Shown piece by piece: positions 26,501 through 35,800 of a DNA stretch of 64,000 bases. Every line of letters starts with the position of its first letter. Position 1 is the stretch's first letter. The position numbers and the translations under genes were made by a program. The notes under the pieces were generated by a model, which made no database searches, was not told the origin of the DNA, and saw only the letters and a program-made list of their open reading frames with translations. Origin of the DNA: Tanypteryx hageni (Eukaryota > Arthropoda > Insecta > Odonata > Petaluridae); contig CM054113.1 in the NCBI GenBank assembly GCA_028673005.1, forward strand, positions 211,659,504-211,723,503. Reading direction: 5' to 3'.

Positions 26501-29500
26501 AATCTATGACCACCCTCTCACTTATGATAAGGTTCTACACTTTGAAAGGACTCTTATCAATTGTTCACACTTTCTTCCCATGGATGAAAACATTAATATA
26601 CCATCCAATGAGCGGTACACGGACTCAAAACTGGTAAGATATGGCATCTAAAAGAAACATTTCTTGTTTCTTTACATGAAACTGCAAGGCATAAATAACA
26701 TATTTATTTGAGTGTAATACAGCTTTTTCCTATTTTTGCATTTGAAAAATCAAGAGTTTTATAAAGTCTATCAAGGAAAAACCCTTTCACTTAATCTTGA
26801 TTGGCCAATAAGGATTTCTTGTGCCACCGAGACTTCTCCTTGGTAGTCTACAATTGTACTTTGCTTATGATGGTATAATGCTATTTTCCTTACAAGGTCA
26901 ATGTAAATATTTCATATACATCCCAGCATTTAGTTAAAAAATGTTGAACTTTTACCCTAAAACACATGATTATGTTGAGAAGAGAGGTTCTGCATCGCAT
27001 GTATCAAAATCGATGTATTTTGGTAACTAATGGTTATAAATTATGTTAAATAAACAATTGGATTTTAGCGCAGAAGTTAGGTGTTACTGAAACAAATATA
27101 TGACAATTGAAAAGGTTGAAAAAAAAAGATAAAGCATACCAATTGGACATGGAAAGTATGTCATGTACTAAAATATGAGTGTTCCAAAAAGTTAGAGGAG
27201 CAAGTGGTGATGATTAAGCATAGGAAAACATAAAAATGGACATCCTTTTTCACAAGAGACTATAGTGATGAGGGCCTTGGAAGTAGCAACTTTGCTTGAT
27301 GAACAGAAATACGAGTAATCTTTAAGAAAATTGTATTTCTCGTAAACATGGAACATTTCTTATGCAATAATTAAATGATTTATGTTTTGTATTTCATACC
27401 AAAATTAAAAATTATTATTAATAATAAAATCTTTTTACGTTCATAAGAAGATCGCGGTAGGAATCACTATTGACAGTTGCCCCTTTTCCTATATAACTCT
27501 CCAAAATTACTCCATTTTTGTCCCAAAATGCATTCAACATCACTTTCCCTGCGGATAGTGTCGCTTTGAATTTTTTTGGCATTGGCGAGCTTGGATGCCG
27601 CCATTCTTTACTTGCTCGCTTACTCTCAGGCTGAAAGTGATTGACCCATGTCTCATCCCCGGTCACTATTCGGTTCAAGAAATCTTCCCCTTCAGCTTCA
27701 TTCCGAGAGAGTAGCACAGAGCAGGCGTCAACACGTTGTTGCTTCAGGTCTTCAGTGAGTTGCCAGGGCACCCACCTTGCACAAACTTGATTGAATCCAA
27801 GCTCTTTGTGGCCAATATTGTGAACAGATCCAATGCTGATGTTCAATTTCTTGCTAATTTCTTTCACTTTAATGGGACGGTTTTCGCGAATGAGCCTATC
27901 AACGGCAGAAATGTTCTCTGATGTGATTCCAGGATCACTGCAAACCCCCCTTTTGGACGTATATGGCCAATAATTTCTCGCAAACCCAGTCCTGTTTCCT
28001 TTCCACTTTTAGGATTAGATCTTGCGTGATTGAGTGAGTGAATGTGTGAGTGACATCAGGTCCCTGGCATAGAGTAAAAACCCCTAAACCTGTAAGTTTA
28101 TAATTTTTATTGTCTTTTGCCTTTTCCTTCCATTCCTCCCCCCTTTTCATTGTGTCTCTCTAATTTTGAATTTTACGGTTAAGGAGTTAATTTCTATTTA
28201 ACATCAATTTCGCAGTAGTCTCCATCTTTACTCATTTTCTGCAATATTTTTTACAGTTCTCGCCGAGAAAATAACCCATTTCAACATATTCCTAACATTT
28301 AATCACTACTAAATAATAATAAAAATCATAAATAGAAATGAATCTGTTAAAATTACCTCTTACTATTGTTTGATGGGAAAATTTTAAATTGCAATTACAG
28401 AAAAGTAGCACTTGACAATTTTGAATTCTGCAGAGTAGTCAGTTATGGTTTTAATGCAATGGGTTGTCCATTTTTGTCATTTTGTATAATATATCCAAGA
28501 ACTGAACACATCTTTCCTCCAAAAATAACATCCGTTCATAGAAACAAGAAAATATTGGAGTATTGTTTTATTATCTTTTTTCACCAAATAATTTTCCCAA
28601 GTTGCTGTTAGCACGATTATAATGACTTTATCAAGTTGTCAATTGTTCTAAAATTAAGAAATAGAATTTCAGGTTAATTTTTCTCATTTCTATAGCCTAT
28701 AGTGAGTAAATCTCTCATTGTTGGATGCCATCCTGTGAGTGAAACTTTAGCAAAGAAATTTGGCAAACGTCATCGGTTCAGATATCAGGTTGTTGGGGAT
28801 GAAGAGGTTGCTTTCAAGATGTTAAGTTCTGATCTGAATTCTGCTATAGCTCAGCTTGATGACGTTCGCAAAAGACCAAGGTTTGCACATTTCTACAATT
28901 TATTTTTGTTGTTTATGATGAACATAAGGACAGGAATCTGATTGCATTTTTTCATAGGAAATTTGTCTGCTTAAATGACAATTTGGATCCACACCAACCA
29001 AAAAATAATGATAAGGTTCGAATTCTCCTGAGAGATCTATTTGAAGCACTTTATCCAAAGCCATCGAGTTTTGAACTGCCTCCAGAATATCGAAATCGTT
29101 TCCTTAAAATGTCTGAATTACAAGAATGGCGTACTCGACGTGCATGGCTGAGAATGGTTGTTTATGCCAGCATTGGAATTCTGATTATATTCTCTCTGAC
29201 CAATTTCTTTCATAACGAGGTGAGAATTTTAGCACTTAACTTTTTAAAATAGAAACTACATCTACATATAAATGGATGGGATATAGTGATTTAAATTAAC
29301 ATGATGCATGAGAAAGTATTACTTATTTTTATAATTACATGTGCATAACACAAAATCTTACATGCTATAGTAATGAAAATAAATTTGCATTTTTGAAATT
29401 TATCTAATTATAAAACATTGCTAATGAAAATTAATAACTAGCATTGTACTTTTCATCTCATACACAGGTAATAAGGGCTTGGAAGAAGTTGACTCGACAT

Positions 29501-29557
29501 TCTAGAAGTCGACGTGTACGTGCCAAAAATAAAACCAAAGATATCACTTATGTATGA
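5617..29557 (+). CDS. Gnptab: GlcNAc-1-phosphotransferase alpha/beta precursor, complete 17-exon gene
   Basis: This enzyme transfers GlcNAc-1-phosphate from UDP-GlcNAc to mannose residues of lysosomal hydrolases in the cis-Golgi, the first step of the mannose-6-phosphate tag. Coding exons: 5617-5748, 5873-5958, 6042-6245, 6557-6786, 7786-7982, 8406-8528, 14028-14227, 16319-16421, 19331-19675, 23718-23832, 23947-24152, 24234-24904, 25631-25783, 26462-26633, 28696-28880, 28958-29219, 29468-29557. All junctions are GT-AG, phases agree throughout, and the sum is 3474 nt (1157 aa plus stop); the human protein is 1256 aa. The order is cytosolic tail, TM about 23-41, Stealth CR1, CR2 and CR3, two LNR repeats, a variable linker, a site-1-protease-like site at 827/828, an EF-hand, the C-terminal Stealth block and TM about 1107-1125. 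ATTAAA at 29875-29880 is a possible poly(A) signal. Exon borders are inferred by eye. The family assignment is very secure; the start is supported by similarity of the N-terminal tail to vertebrate GNPTAB. Confidence 0.97.
7076..7513. mobile_element. Tigger-type MITE, GNPTAB intron 4
   Basis: The left end CAGTAAAACCTCTTTAATC follows a TA (7074-7075). At 7488-7506 the inverted counterpart GTGCCAGATTTGACAGGTT matches the internal part of the terminal repeat, but the last bases are lost. No coding sequence is seen. Confidence 0.45.
8860..9571. mobile_element. hAT MITE with perfect 8-bp target duplication, GNPTAB intron 6
   Basis: The ends CAGTGGCGGCTCGT and ACGAGCCGCCACTG are perfect inverted repeats. 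GACAGCTC is duplicated on both sides (8852-8859 and 9572-9579), diagnostic of the hAT superfamily. The element is 712 bp with no transposase. Confidence 0.9.
10836..11772. mobile_element. piggyBac-type MITE with TTAA target sites, GNPTAB intron 6
   Basis: TTAA occurs at 10832-10835 and 11773-11776. The termini CCCTTTGAGTGCCA and (reverse complement) CCCTTTCAGTGCCA are inverted. The interior contains a rough direct duplication (about 10850-10990 and 11210-11330). A 91-codon frame at 11457-11732 has no recognisable similarity. Confidence 0.8.
12156..12240 (+). mobile_element. Solo hAT-like end, GNPTAB intron 6
   Basis: CAGTGTTTTTCAAACTTTTT at 12156 is typical of hAT termini of the MER/Charlie kind. 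No matching right end or 8-bp duplication of GTATAGAG is found downstream, so the element is truncated. The right border is arbitrary. Confidence 0.4.
12620..13813. mobile_element. Tigger-type MITE family A, copy 1, GNPTAB intron 6
   Basis: CCGTATCTGCCCGAATA and the inverted TATTCGGGCAGATACGG lie between TA dinucleotides (12618-12619 and 13814-13815). The interior shares several segments with the copy at 21504-22489, and itself contains a diverged tandem duplication of about 200 bp (from about 12810 and about 13015). No intact transposase is present. Confidence 0.8.
14028..16421 (+). CDS. Gnptab: GNPTAB exons 7-8: catalytic Stealth CR2 and CR3
   Basis: Exon 7 (residues 325-391) reads [20 protein letters not shown], then [10 protein letters not shown] and [15 protein letters not shown]. 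This is the most conserved block of the Stealth phosphotransferase fold, shared with bacterial capsule sugar-phosphate transferases. Exon 8 adds [19 protein letters not shown] (399-417) with the LNDD acidic motif (402-405) that is near-invariant in the family and presumed to bind metal and donor phosphate. Arg391 is split across the intron. Nothing in these exons is broken, so the enzyme looks active. Confidence 0.97.
15355..15589. mobile_element. hAT MITE with perfect 8-bp target duplication, GNPTAB intron 7
   Basis: The element is 235 bp with ends CAGTGTTTCTCAATCG and GTAGAAACACTG. CTCTATTG is duplicated at 15347-15354 and 15590-15597. The internal CCCCTAGGGG is palindromic. Confidence 0.9.
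16599..19230. mobile_element. Tigger-type element (2.6 kb, decayed), GNPTAB intron 8
   Basis: CAGGATCCCTCGCTATAGTG after a TA (16597-16598) matches, imperfectly, the reverse complement of CACTATGGGAGGTATTCTTG before a TA (19231-19232). The sequence inside each end repeats 'Tigger'-like text, with a right-end-like stretch also near 19040-19072. A weak N-terminal transposase-like start ([14 protein letters not shown]) lies at about 18604. It carries a nested hAT MITE. Confidence 0.5.
17698..17930. mobile_element. hAT MITE nested in the intron 8 Tigger element
   Basis: The element is 233 bp with ends CAGGGATGGATC and GATCCACCACTG. GTCATCTA is duplicated at 17690-17697 and 17931-17938. The perfect 8-bp duplication makes the assignment firm. 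Confidence 0.85.
19331..23832 (+). CDS. Gnptab: GNPTAB exons 9-10: tandem LNR (Notch-like) repeats
   Basis: LNR1 has six cysteines at 435, 439, 449, 453, 458 and 465 and the Asp-rich WDGGDC calcium motif. LNR2 (524-554) has Cys 524, 528, 538, 542, 547 and 554 and GFDAGDC, and is interrupted by intron 9 after Ile540. The linker between them (about 466-523) is strongly acidic with an Asn run and lacks the Gly-rich composition of the human linker. In GNPTAB these repeats help recognise lysosomal-enzyme substrates. Exon 10 continues into the conserved segment that binds the gamma subunit in vertebrates. Confidence 0.95.
19900..20665 (+). pseudogene. Non-LTR retrotransposon reverse-transcriptase fragment, GNPTAB intron 9
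   Basis: Translation gives [50 protein letters not shown] and, in later broken frames, ALYGHET and KISWTEKN. These are the palm, thumb and C-terminal landmarks of LINE reverse transcriptases of the RTE/craTA-like kind common in arthropods. The catalytic FADD is changed to FADE, and stops occur after 20274. Only the 3' third of a LINE ORF is present. It is inserted in the same orientation as GNPTAB. Confidence 0.75.
20800..21115. mobile_element. piggyBac-type MITE with TTAA target sites, GNPTAB intron 9
   Basis: TTAA occurs at 20796-20799 and 21116-21119. CCCTTTCGCTGCTAT and ATAGCAGCGAAAGGG are perfect inverted ends. The element is 316 bp. The 12-bp palindrome CGCATATATGCG occurs twice (21042-21053 and 21086-21097). 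Confidence 0.85.
21504..22489. mobile_element. Tigger-type MITE family A, copy 2, GNPTAB intron 9
   Basis: TA at 21502-21503 and 22490-22491 flanks CCGTATCTGCCTCAATATA and TATATTCGGGCAGATACAG-type ends. The left terminal about 49 bp is duplicated in tandem (21502 and 21551). Internal segments match the copy at 12620-13813. Confidence 0.8.
22544..23163. mobile_element. Tigger-type MITE family B, GNPTAB intron 9
   Basis: TA (22542-22543 and 23164-23165) flanks CTGTATATGCTGGCATATAA and its inverted partner ending GCCGGCATATACGG. The right end carries two copies of a 17-bp unit (GCCGGGTCTACTTATAT). No coding sequence is seen. Confidence 0.75.
23947..24904 (+). CDS. Gnptab: GNPTAB exons 11-12: gamma-binding region, variable linker, alpha/beta cleavage site
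   Basis: Exon 11 aligns with the gamma-subunit-binding region, including the hydrophobic segment around [20 protein letters not shown]. Exon 12 is the largest (671 nt). Its first two thirds are Ser/Thr/Lys-rich with no recognisable DMAP1-binding-like domain, and this region accounts for much of the shortfall against the human length. Its end reads [16 protein letters not shown]. The human precursor is cut by site-1 protease at the equivalent Lys-Asp bond, so cleavage here is predicted between His827 and Asp828 (24773/24774). That would leave a beta subunit of 330 aa, close to the human 328. Confidence 0.9.
25631..29557 (+). CDS. Gnptab: GNPTAB exons 13-17: EF-hand, C-terminal Stealth block, C-terminal TM
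   Basis: Exons 13-14 encode a canonical 12-residue EF-hand loop, DTDHSGTWSDRE (917-928), with acidic residues at positions 1, 3 and 12; intron 13 falls inside it. Exons 14-16 hold the C-terminal conserved Stealth region, including [25 protein letters not shown] and [17 protein letters not shown] hydrophobic span [19 protein letters not shown] (1107-1125) is the C-terminal membrane anchor. Exon 17 supplies a very basic 29-residue cytosolic tail ending in a TGA at 29555-29557. In vertebrates, tail and anchor help ER export and Golgi retention. Confidence 0.95.
25825..26266 (+). mobile_element. Deletion-derivative MITE of the POGK-like pogo element, GNPTAB intron 13
   Basis: The ends CCATATTTTCTGGTCTAT and ATAGACCAGAAAATACAG are the same as those of the element at 58335-60087, with TA on each side. 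It keeps only the termini and the last about 60 codons of the transposase frame (25951-26139: [12 protein letters not shown]...[10 protein letters not shown]), plus the same AATAAA signal. It is a textbook internally deleted copy. Confidence 0.85.
27418..27951 (-). pseudogene. mariner transposase fragment, GNPTAB intron 14
   Basis: On the minus strand: [19 protein letters not shown], then [18 protein letters not shown] (helix-turn-helix), [19 protein letters not shown], and [20 protein letters not shown] with the first catalytic Asp of the mariner DDD triad. The frame then ends at KRFYY near 27418. Both termini are missing, so this is a 5'- and 3'-truncated copy. It is antisense to GNPTAB. 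Confidence 0.85.
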
Positions 29558-32500
29558 ATATTTTCATACACAACTATTCAAGTCACTAACGAAATATAAG
29601 TAATTGTGATATACAATTGATCTCAATGAAAAACTAAGCTTCTCTATATTGATACCATATTTGAACAAATTTTTACACCTATATGCATTTTTCCCCTCAA
29701 GAAAATGCCACAGAGTTGGCTAAGAAAAAAATTGAAATGAATGAATATGTGCTGACATTTTGAACTTGAGCATACAAAAATTATTGCATTTAAGCATATT
29801 TTAAGCAAAATACAGGAACAAGATAGATGATGACAAATCTGTCTTAGATCTAAAATTTGTATTCTTTTTCTGTGATTAAATACATATTTTGTAATATTCT
29901 TTTACCAGTAAAATTTGTTTAGAGCTTGAAAAGGCAACTTTAACTTTTTGAAATTTGAACTTTTATTTCTATTAGCTGGATCCACAAACAGTATGGCACA
30001 TGAATAACCTTTCCAACAATTGCTTTTACCAGCTCTTCAACTTTTGCACCTTCTGATAGTAAATATAACTGAAGCTAATATAGAAAGATTTGAAGCTTTC
30101 CCGGCGAATCATCATGGTGAACTTTTCTTCCGATGTTTCGGCGACTAGCTCTGTCGCCATCTTCAGGGATCCTGAGGAGGATCCCTGAAGTTAATTACTG
30201 TATTTTATGGAGCTTTATGGTACTACATATGATATGAATGGTATCAGAACATATATAAATCAACACAAAAATTGGAAAAGGCTATATTTCACAAAAGTAC
30301 ATCTAGTGATGAGAAAAGAACTACATAATACCAATCCGGCGAAATGAAGTCTTACGATCTATAAAAAACATCGAGTTTTTACTAGAAAGTTTATAGAGCC
30401 ATGAACATTTCTGTAAACACGTGTTCATGAGTTGACATTGCTAGAAAAGAAATGCAATACACAAATTATTTCTTGCGGCATTTACTGTATAATTAATGAA
30501 AATCTACCATAATAGAAGTAACTAAAACATTCTTTTGTTGTTTTTATTGAACTGCAGTTTTCATTAGGCCCAAAGAAGGTTAACCAATCTGATGCGCCAC
30601 AGATGATACAAACAAAGTTGCCAATTATTTGTTCAGTAAGTTGCTAGATCGCCACTTGTTGGTCTCTAGAAATTCACTAGAGAATGAACAATAGTGCTCT
30701 CTGCATCTGAATAGGAAAACCTGTTACATTAGGCCATTGATTGTTTCGTAACTTATGTTTAACGTGAAACGTGAGGTAAAAATAAAATTTTGGGACCTTT
30801 GAAAATATGGCAGTTGTCTTACGATAAAATCTTTTCCGAACATAATGTTAGATCAATGTTGTTCCAGCAAATTTTAGCCAAAGAAATATAGCCGATACAT
30901 AATAAAGTAAGTAACTCGTGCTTTCTGATGAAAATTTTCTTCCCTGATTCATTAATCCCTACTTTATTTTGAACAAGTGCTCTCTCTCTCTCTTCCTTTA
31001 TCCTTATGGCCAACAATACCACCATTCCCGTAAATGATATCCACTGTTCCAGTGTTGTAGTTAATTGCTCAAATTGCAAAATAAAACAAAATAAAAAGTA
31101 AGAGACAAAGGAAAAGAATATTCTGCTTATTTATGTTGTATTCATTTTCGTTACCTATTCATTTTTCTTTTTTGTTTAGTATGAATGCAGTAGCCGTAAA
31201 TTTAGCCGATACCTAGAATTAGCTCGATTGTTAAATCGATTTGCTAGTTTTGTAAATGGTCGCTATAGTATTATTTTAGGTGCTAGATTGATCTAAAGTT
31301 GATACATCGAGCTACGAATTCGCTGGATTGAGGACACTGGATACAAGCGGCAGTAAAATAGGGAGGCATTAAACTCAATTTATCCCAAAAGTACAGAATA
31401 AATTCAAGTTTATAAATAGGGCACTCAGCAGATCTTCCTTTCTGCACAACTCACGAAGCTTTTTAGGTTTCTATTCATGGAGATAAAGATGATTTTAATG
31501 ACTGCTGGGGATACTTTGAGAAGAAGACCATTACTACCACTTCTATTTGGACCAATTGTTGCAAAATGTCACCATGCCAATAATGCAAATTTAATAAAAA
31601 TACATAAATCCAAAACACATTTCCCACTCAAATAATGTGATCTGCCGTTGCTGGAGAAGCGCTGTGCAACAGATGTTGGTGAGAGTCATCTATGCAATAT
31701 TTTTTCATGGTTTATTTAGGATGACGTTAATCCAAATATGGGTAGTAATTTTTGAACGATGTTAAGTCAAATTGAAATTAATCGAAGCGACATTAAACCA
31801 AGGACACTATTATTTTTGATTTTTAAAAATATGAGATAAGATGGCAATTTAACTTAAGCAACATACTGAGCTGTAATCTATATCATTTTTTTTCGATCAT
31901 CGATAAATAATGCACTGCATATGGAAGATATTTTGGATTAAATAAGATCATTATATTCAGCAAAATAAAGAGTTGGTATATATTTCATATCTTATCCATT
32001 ATCTAAAGGGTATAAAAAAATAGTACATTAAGTGTTTTAAAAGTATTTCATTTTCACTAATGATACAATGCTTTTCAAAAGAACAAAAAATATTGAAACA
32101 AATGACATGGAATTTTAAATTGGAAAATTTCTGTGCTATATTGTCCATATCTTCAATTAATGCAAAAAAAAATATTTTAAAAAGAAATTGCATCAGAATA
32201 AAAATATTTAAGGTAATTCAGAAAGCCTTCACAATGAAAATGACATTCCATAAAAGGATGTTATCTACCTTGTAATAATTCCACTTTGTTACACTATATC
32301 CAATGTCAAATAAACTGGAATTTTCAAAGGAAACAACCTGTACCCCTACATACGATAAAACAACATTTAAAGGAAATAGTTACATTTTATGGGCAGCTTT
32401 ACTTTTTAACAAAGAATTAAATTATATATAAAGCTGCAGATGTTGATGGCATAAGTTAAATTTGAACAAAAGATTATCTACATACAACAAAGTCAGGAAC

Positions 32501-32821
32501 TGTCCATACCTTTCTCCCCAGTAAATGCCTTATCTTCTTATTCGTAATCACTTTATGTTACAGTTATATGGTATGAGGTTATATTCAAAGCTCCAACTCC
32601 ATGAGGAAATCTTTGGCAAACAATCTTGAAAGGTACCTCTTTCATTCACGGCAGAAATGGCAGCATTTACCATCAATTTATGGCAGGAGTAAGATAATTG
32701 GATTTTAAGATATCACCTCTGATCTAATATCATCATACTGGATGTACATTTTCTTTTACCATTGGAAACATGAAATAAAAGAAAATTATTTTTAATTAAA
32801 ACAAACACTAAAATTGACATT
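29558..32821. other. Intergenic gap between convergent GNPTAB and ZNF511 3' ends
   Basis: It contains the untranslated 3' parts of both genes, of unknown extent, and one fold-back repeat (30092-30190). Otherwise I see no gene or recognisable element. Short frames here (for example around 30.8-31.1 kb and 32.0-32.3 kb) are low-complexity and unsupported. Confidence 0.6.
30092..30190 (-). repeat. Fold-back repeat, copy 1 (structured core on minus strand)
   Basis: It begins GAAGCTTTCCCGGCG and ends in a hairpin with 13-bp arms (30161-30173 and 30178-30190). On the minus strand, CTGAAGA (30166-30160) is followed by a GGCGAC/GTCGCC stem and then GAAAC (30139-30135). It belongs with 39751-39941 and 48950-49081. 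Confidence 0.6.
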
Positions 32822-35800
32822 TTATGATCCATTTCTTCGACAAATTAAGGCAGACCAGCAATTATTACTAGGAAGGCTGTCCATTAACTCTCCCATGTTT
32901 GGCATCTCCTGAGCAGTGACCTTTTCTGTTTTTTCTGGATGTTTCTTCTGGTACCAATGTTTACCCTTGCTACCCCTGGATCTTCCACCAAAAAATGTCC
33001 TCTCCTGATTTTGACCAAATGTAAAGCCTTTAGGGATTTTTGCTGAATGGGTTTTCGATGATGGTGTGGCATCGTCTCCTGGAAGTGAATATAAGAAACC
33101 ACTTCTATAAAGTTACATTTGTATCTTATTTATTATTTCAGAGTGTGGGTTTGTTTGTAAGTACAGTTCCCTTTTTCGTGAAAACAGAAGACAAAATCCC
33201 TTTAAATGTGGTATGGTTATAAAGCACGGATTCCTGTGAGGGTGCAGCAGGTGTTCATTTATTTCTCAAGTTTCCAGACGGATTTCATTTTTCCATTTAA
33301 TTAACATGTCTTTAACATTTTTAAATGTCTCAGAATTGAGATATCATCACAGAATTTGCACTTTTTATACAGAAAAGAATATAGATTCTTATTCTTATCG
33401 TTTATTCACTTATCTAATTCGAATTAGCACAAATTTTAAGTTTGTAGTAGAATTTTTCAAGATATTTTCACATTTCAAAAGGAGGTTGCCAAGGTTATTG
33501 GCATTGTTGTCCTCAGTGTTTTCAATGCATTTGCACTCAGCTTACAATCAAAAACATGCATGAAAAACAATAATAGATTAAATATTAATGTGAAGGCTTA
33601 ACCTTAACTTAGCTTCTACTTTGATACATGATATATACAGTAAACTCCCAATTATCCGGTACTCAAGCATCCGGAATTCTCTTGGAACCGGTATAAAGAT
33701 TTGAACTTGAAATTATGAACTTTGACATTTCAATTCTCGCAGTAATTTTTTTGGTTGTGGCAGTCACTGGTGTCGTTTTTCACGTATTCGATACCTCGAT
33801 ATACTCTCGATAGTTGCTATGCTTGCTATATCTGGTTATTTGAGTAATACGTGCATCGGAGACTTTATGAGTCAGTAATCATTTTGATTATCGGTAAAAA
33901 TTTTGATCGTGTTTTTTATCGGAAATTTTCCACCCCTCAAATTGCAATGTTGTCAAAGAAGAAGTCCTCTAGAGGACTAAAGCGGAAACGTGTCGTTTTG
34001 ACTTTAAAACAAAAAATTGAAATTTGCAAAAGACTACAAAAAGGTGAAAATCGTAATGTCCTTATGCAAGAATTCAATGTTGGTTCGTCAACAATCTATG
34101 ACATTAAGGCGCAAAGTGAAAAGCTTAAAGACTTTTTGGGAAATCCGAAAGTGATAACAGCATAGAACGGCGTCATACACTTCATACCCCTAAGCTTGAA
34201 GACTTGGATAGTGCATTGTATGAATGGTTCTCGTTGAAGAGGTCGGAAGGCGCATGCATATCTGGTCTAATGCTAGTGGAAAATACGAAGGAATTTTATG
34301 ACAAGATGGAAATAACGGAGCAGTGTAACTTTTCTCAGGGATGGCTCACTCGTTTTAAGATACGGCATGGGAGGAGGAGGAACACGTTGAATGAGTCTCA
34401 TGGCAGACTGCTGCTGAAGGATTCGAAAATGTCATAAAATTTGTTGAGCAGGAAAACTGCTTCTCTGCCCAAACTGTAATGCAATTTCACCTTTTGCATT
34501 CCAAATTTTTACAAGAGAGAAGGAAAGCATGCAAGCAGATGGACCTAAGAAATTTATTCAAGAAAGCTGCCAATTCTCTGTCTTCTCAACCTTCGACATC
34601 AGCTGCACGGGCATTAGACATTCATAAAGTGGAATAATTCATGTAAAAACAATTAAATTTTATATATTTGTATTATGGACATTTTACTTAATTTTCATTG
34701 TTTTAACTGTATTTCTATGACAACTAAGGCTTGAATACAAGAGTTTACTTACTGTTTTTGGTTTCTATAAACATATTTCTCATGCAATCGGCATATTCAT
34801 CTAACCGGCAACCCCCATTCCCCATAAATGCCGGATAACGGAGAGTTTACTGTATAAGGAACTATCAAAATTGTTGTCATATAAGTTGGATGTATCATAT
34901 TGCAAAATTCTAGTATCATAATTTTCATGCAAATAAAGATATTAACTATGTAGAAGTGGTTTTAAAAATTAATTTTTATATAATCACTTGTTCAAAAATT
35001 AATCAAAAACATTTCATGCAATAATTGTGCTGGTCTCAGCTAGTATATAAATTTTATTCTTCCTCAACTATCGCTTAACAAGAAGAAAATTCTTCAGTAA
35101 CACACAAATGCACAAGAAATCACATGAAAATAAGCTATTCCAGTAAAATTCTATATCTTTATAGGTTTGAACATGAACTCAATAGATGCTCTTTTACAAT
35201 ATCTTAAAAAAGCAGAGTCAATTGCCCAATGGTGCACGGCATCATACAGACATACCTTAATGAATCCATTTTTGAAGGTTTAATTATTCAAATACAAATC
35301 AATACTCATGTAACCTATAGATTAAGTGTAACTATAATGAAAATGTTTTTGTAGAATTTTGGTAAGTTATATAAACTTAAAATGCGCCAAGGAAAATAAC
35401 AGTTCCATGGCTACATATAATCAAAACTAATGAAAAGCAGCAAAAATATGCATAAAAGATATGGAAATATTGATGAAATGCTCCGTGGGTATACCGATGA
35501 TTCCGGGAGCAGTGCAGGGGTCACATTAAAAGACCTCTTGCAGTAGTTACAAGGACATGGTCCCATTAACACAATACACAAGGTGCATAATTTTTTATTT
35601 TAATTGCTACAAACAAGCAAAATTCTTTTATAAATATAGTTACCATCTAATAATTTTTCAAGTTCAATGTTAAATTTAGGGATAGGAAATTAGAATGGCA
35701 TAGCTGAAACCCCAGCAGGAACAACATTATAATTAAGAAAGAGGCTTTGTGTCGAAATTGTGAATACAGATTTATTTAGTTTCGGTTAGTATACAGTACT

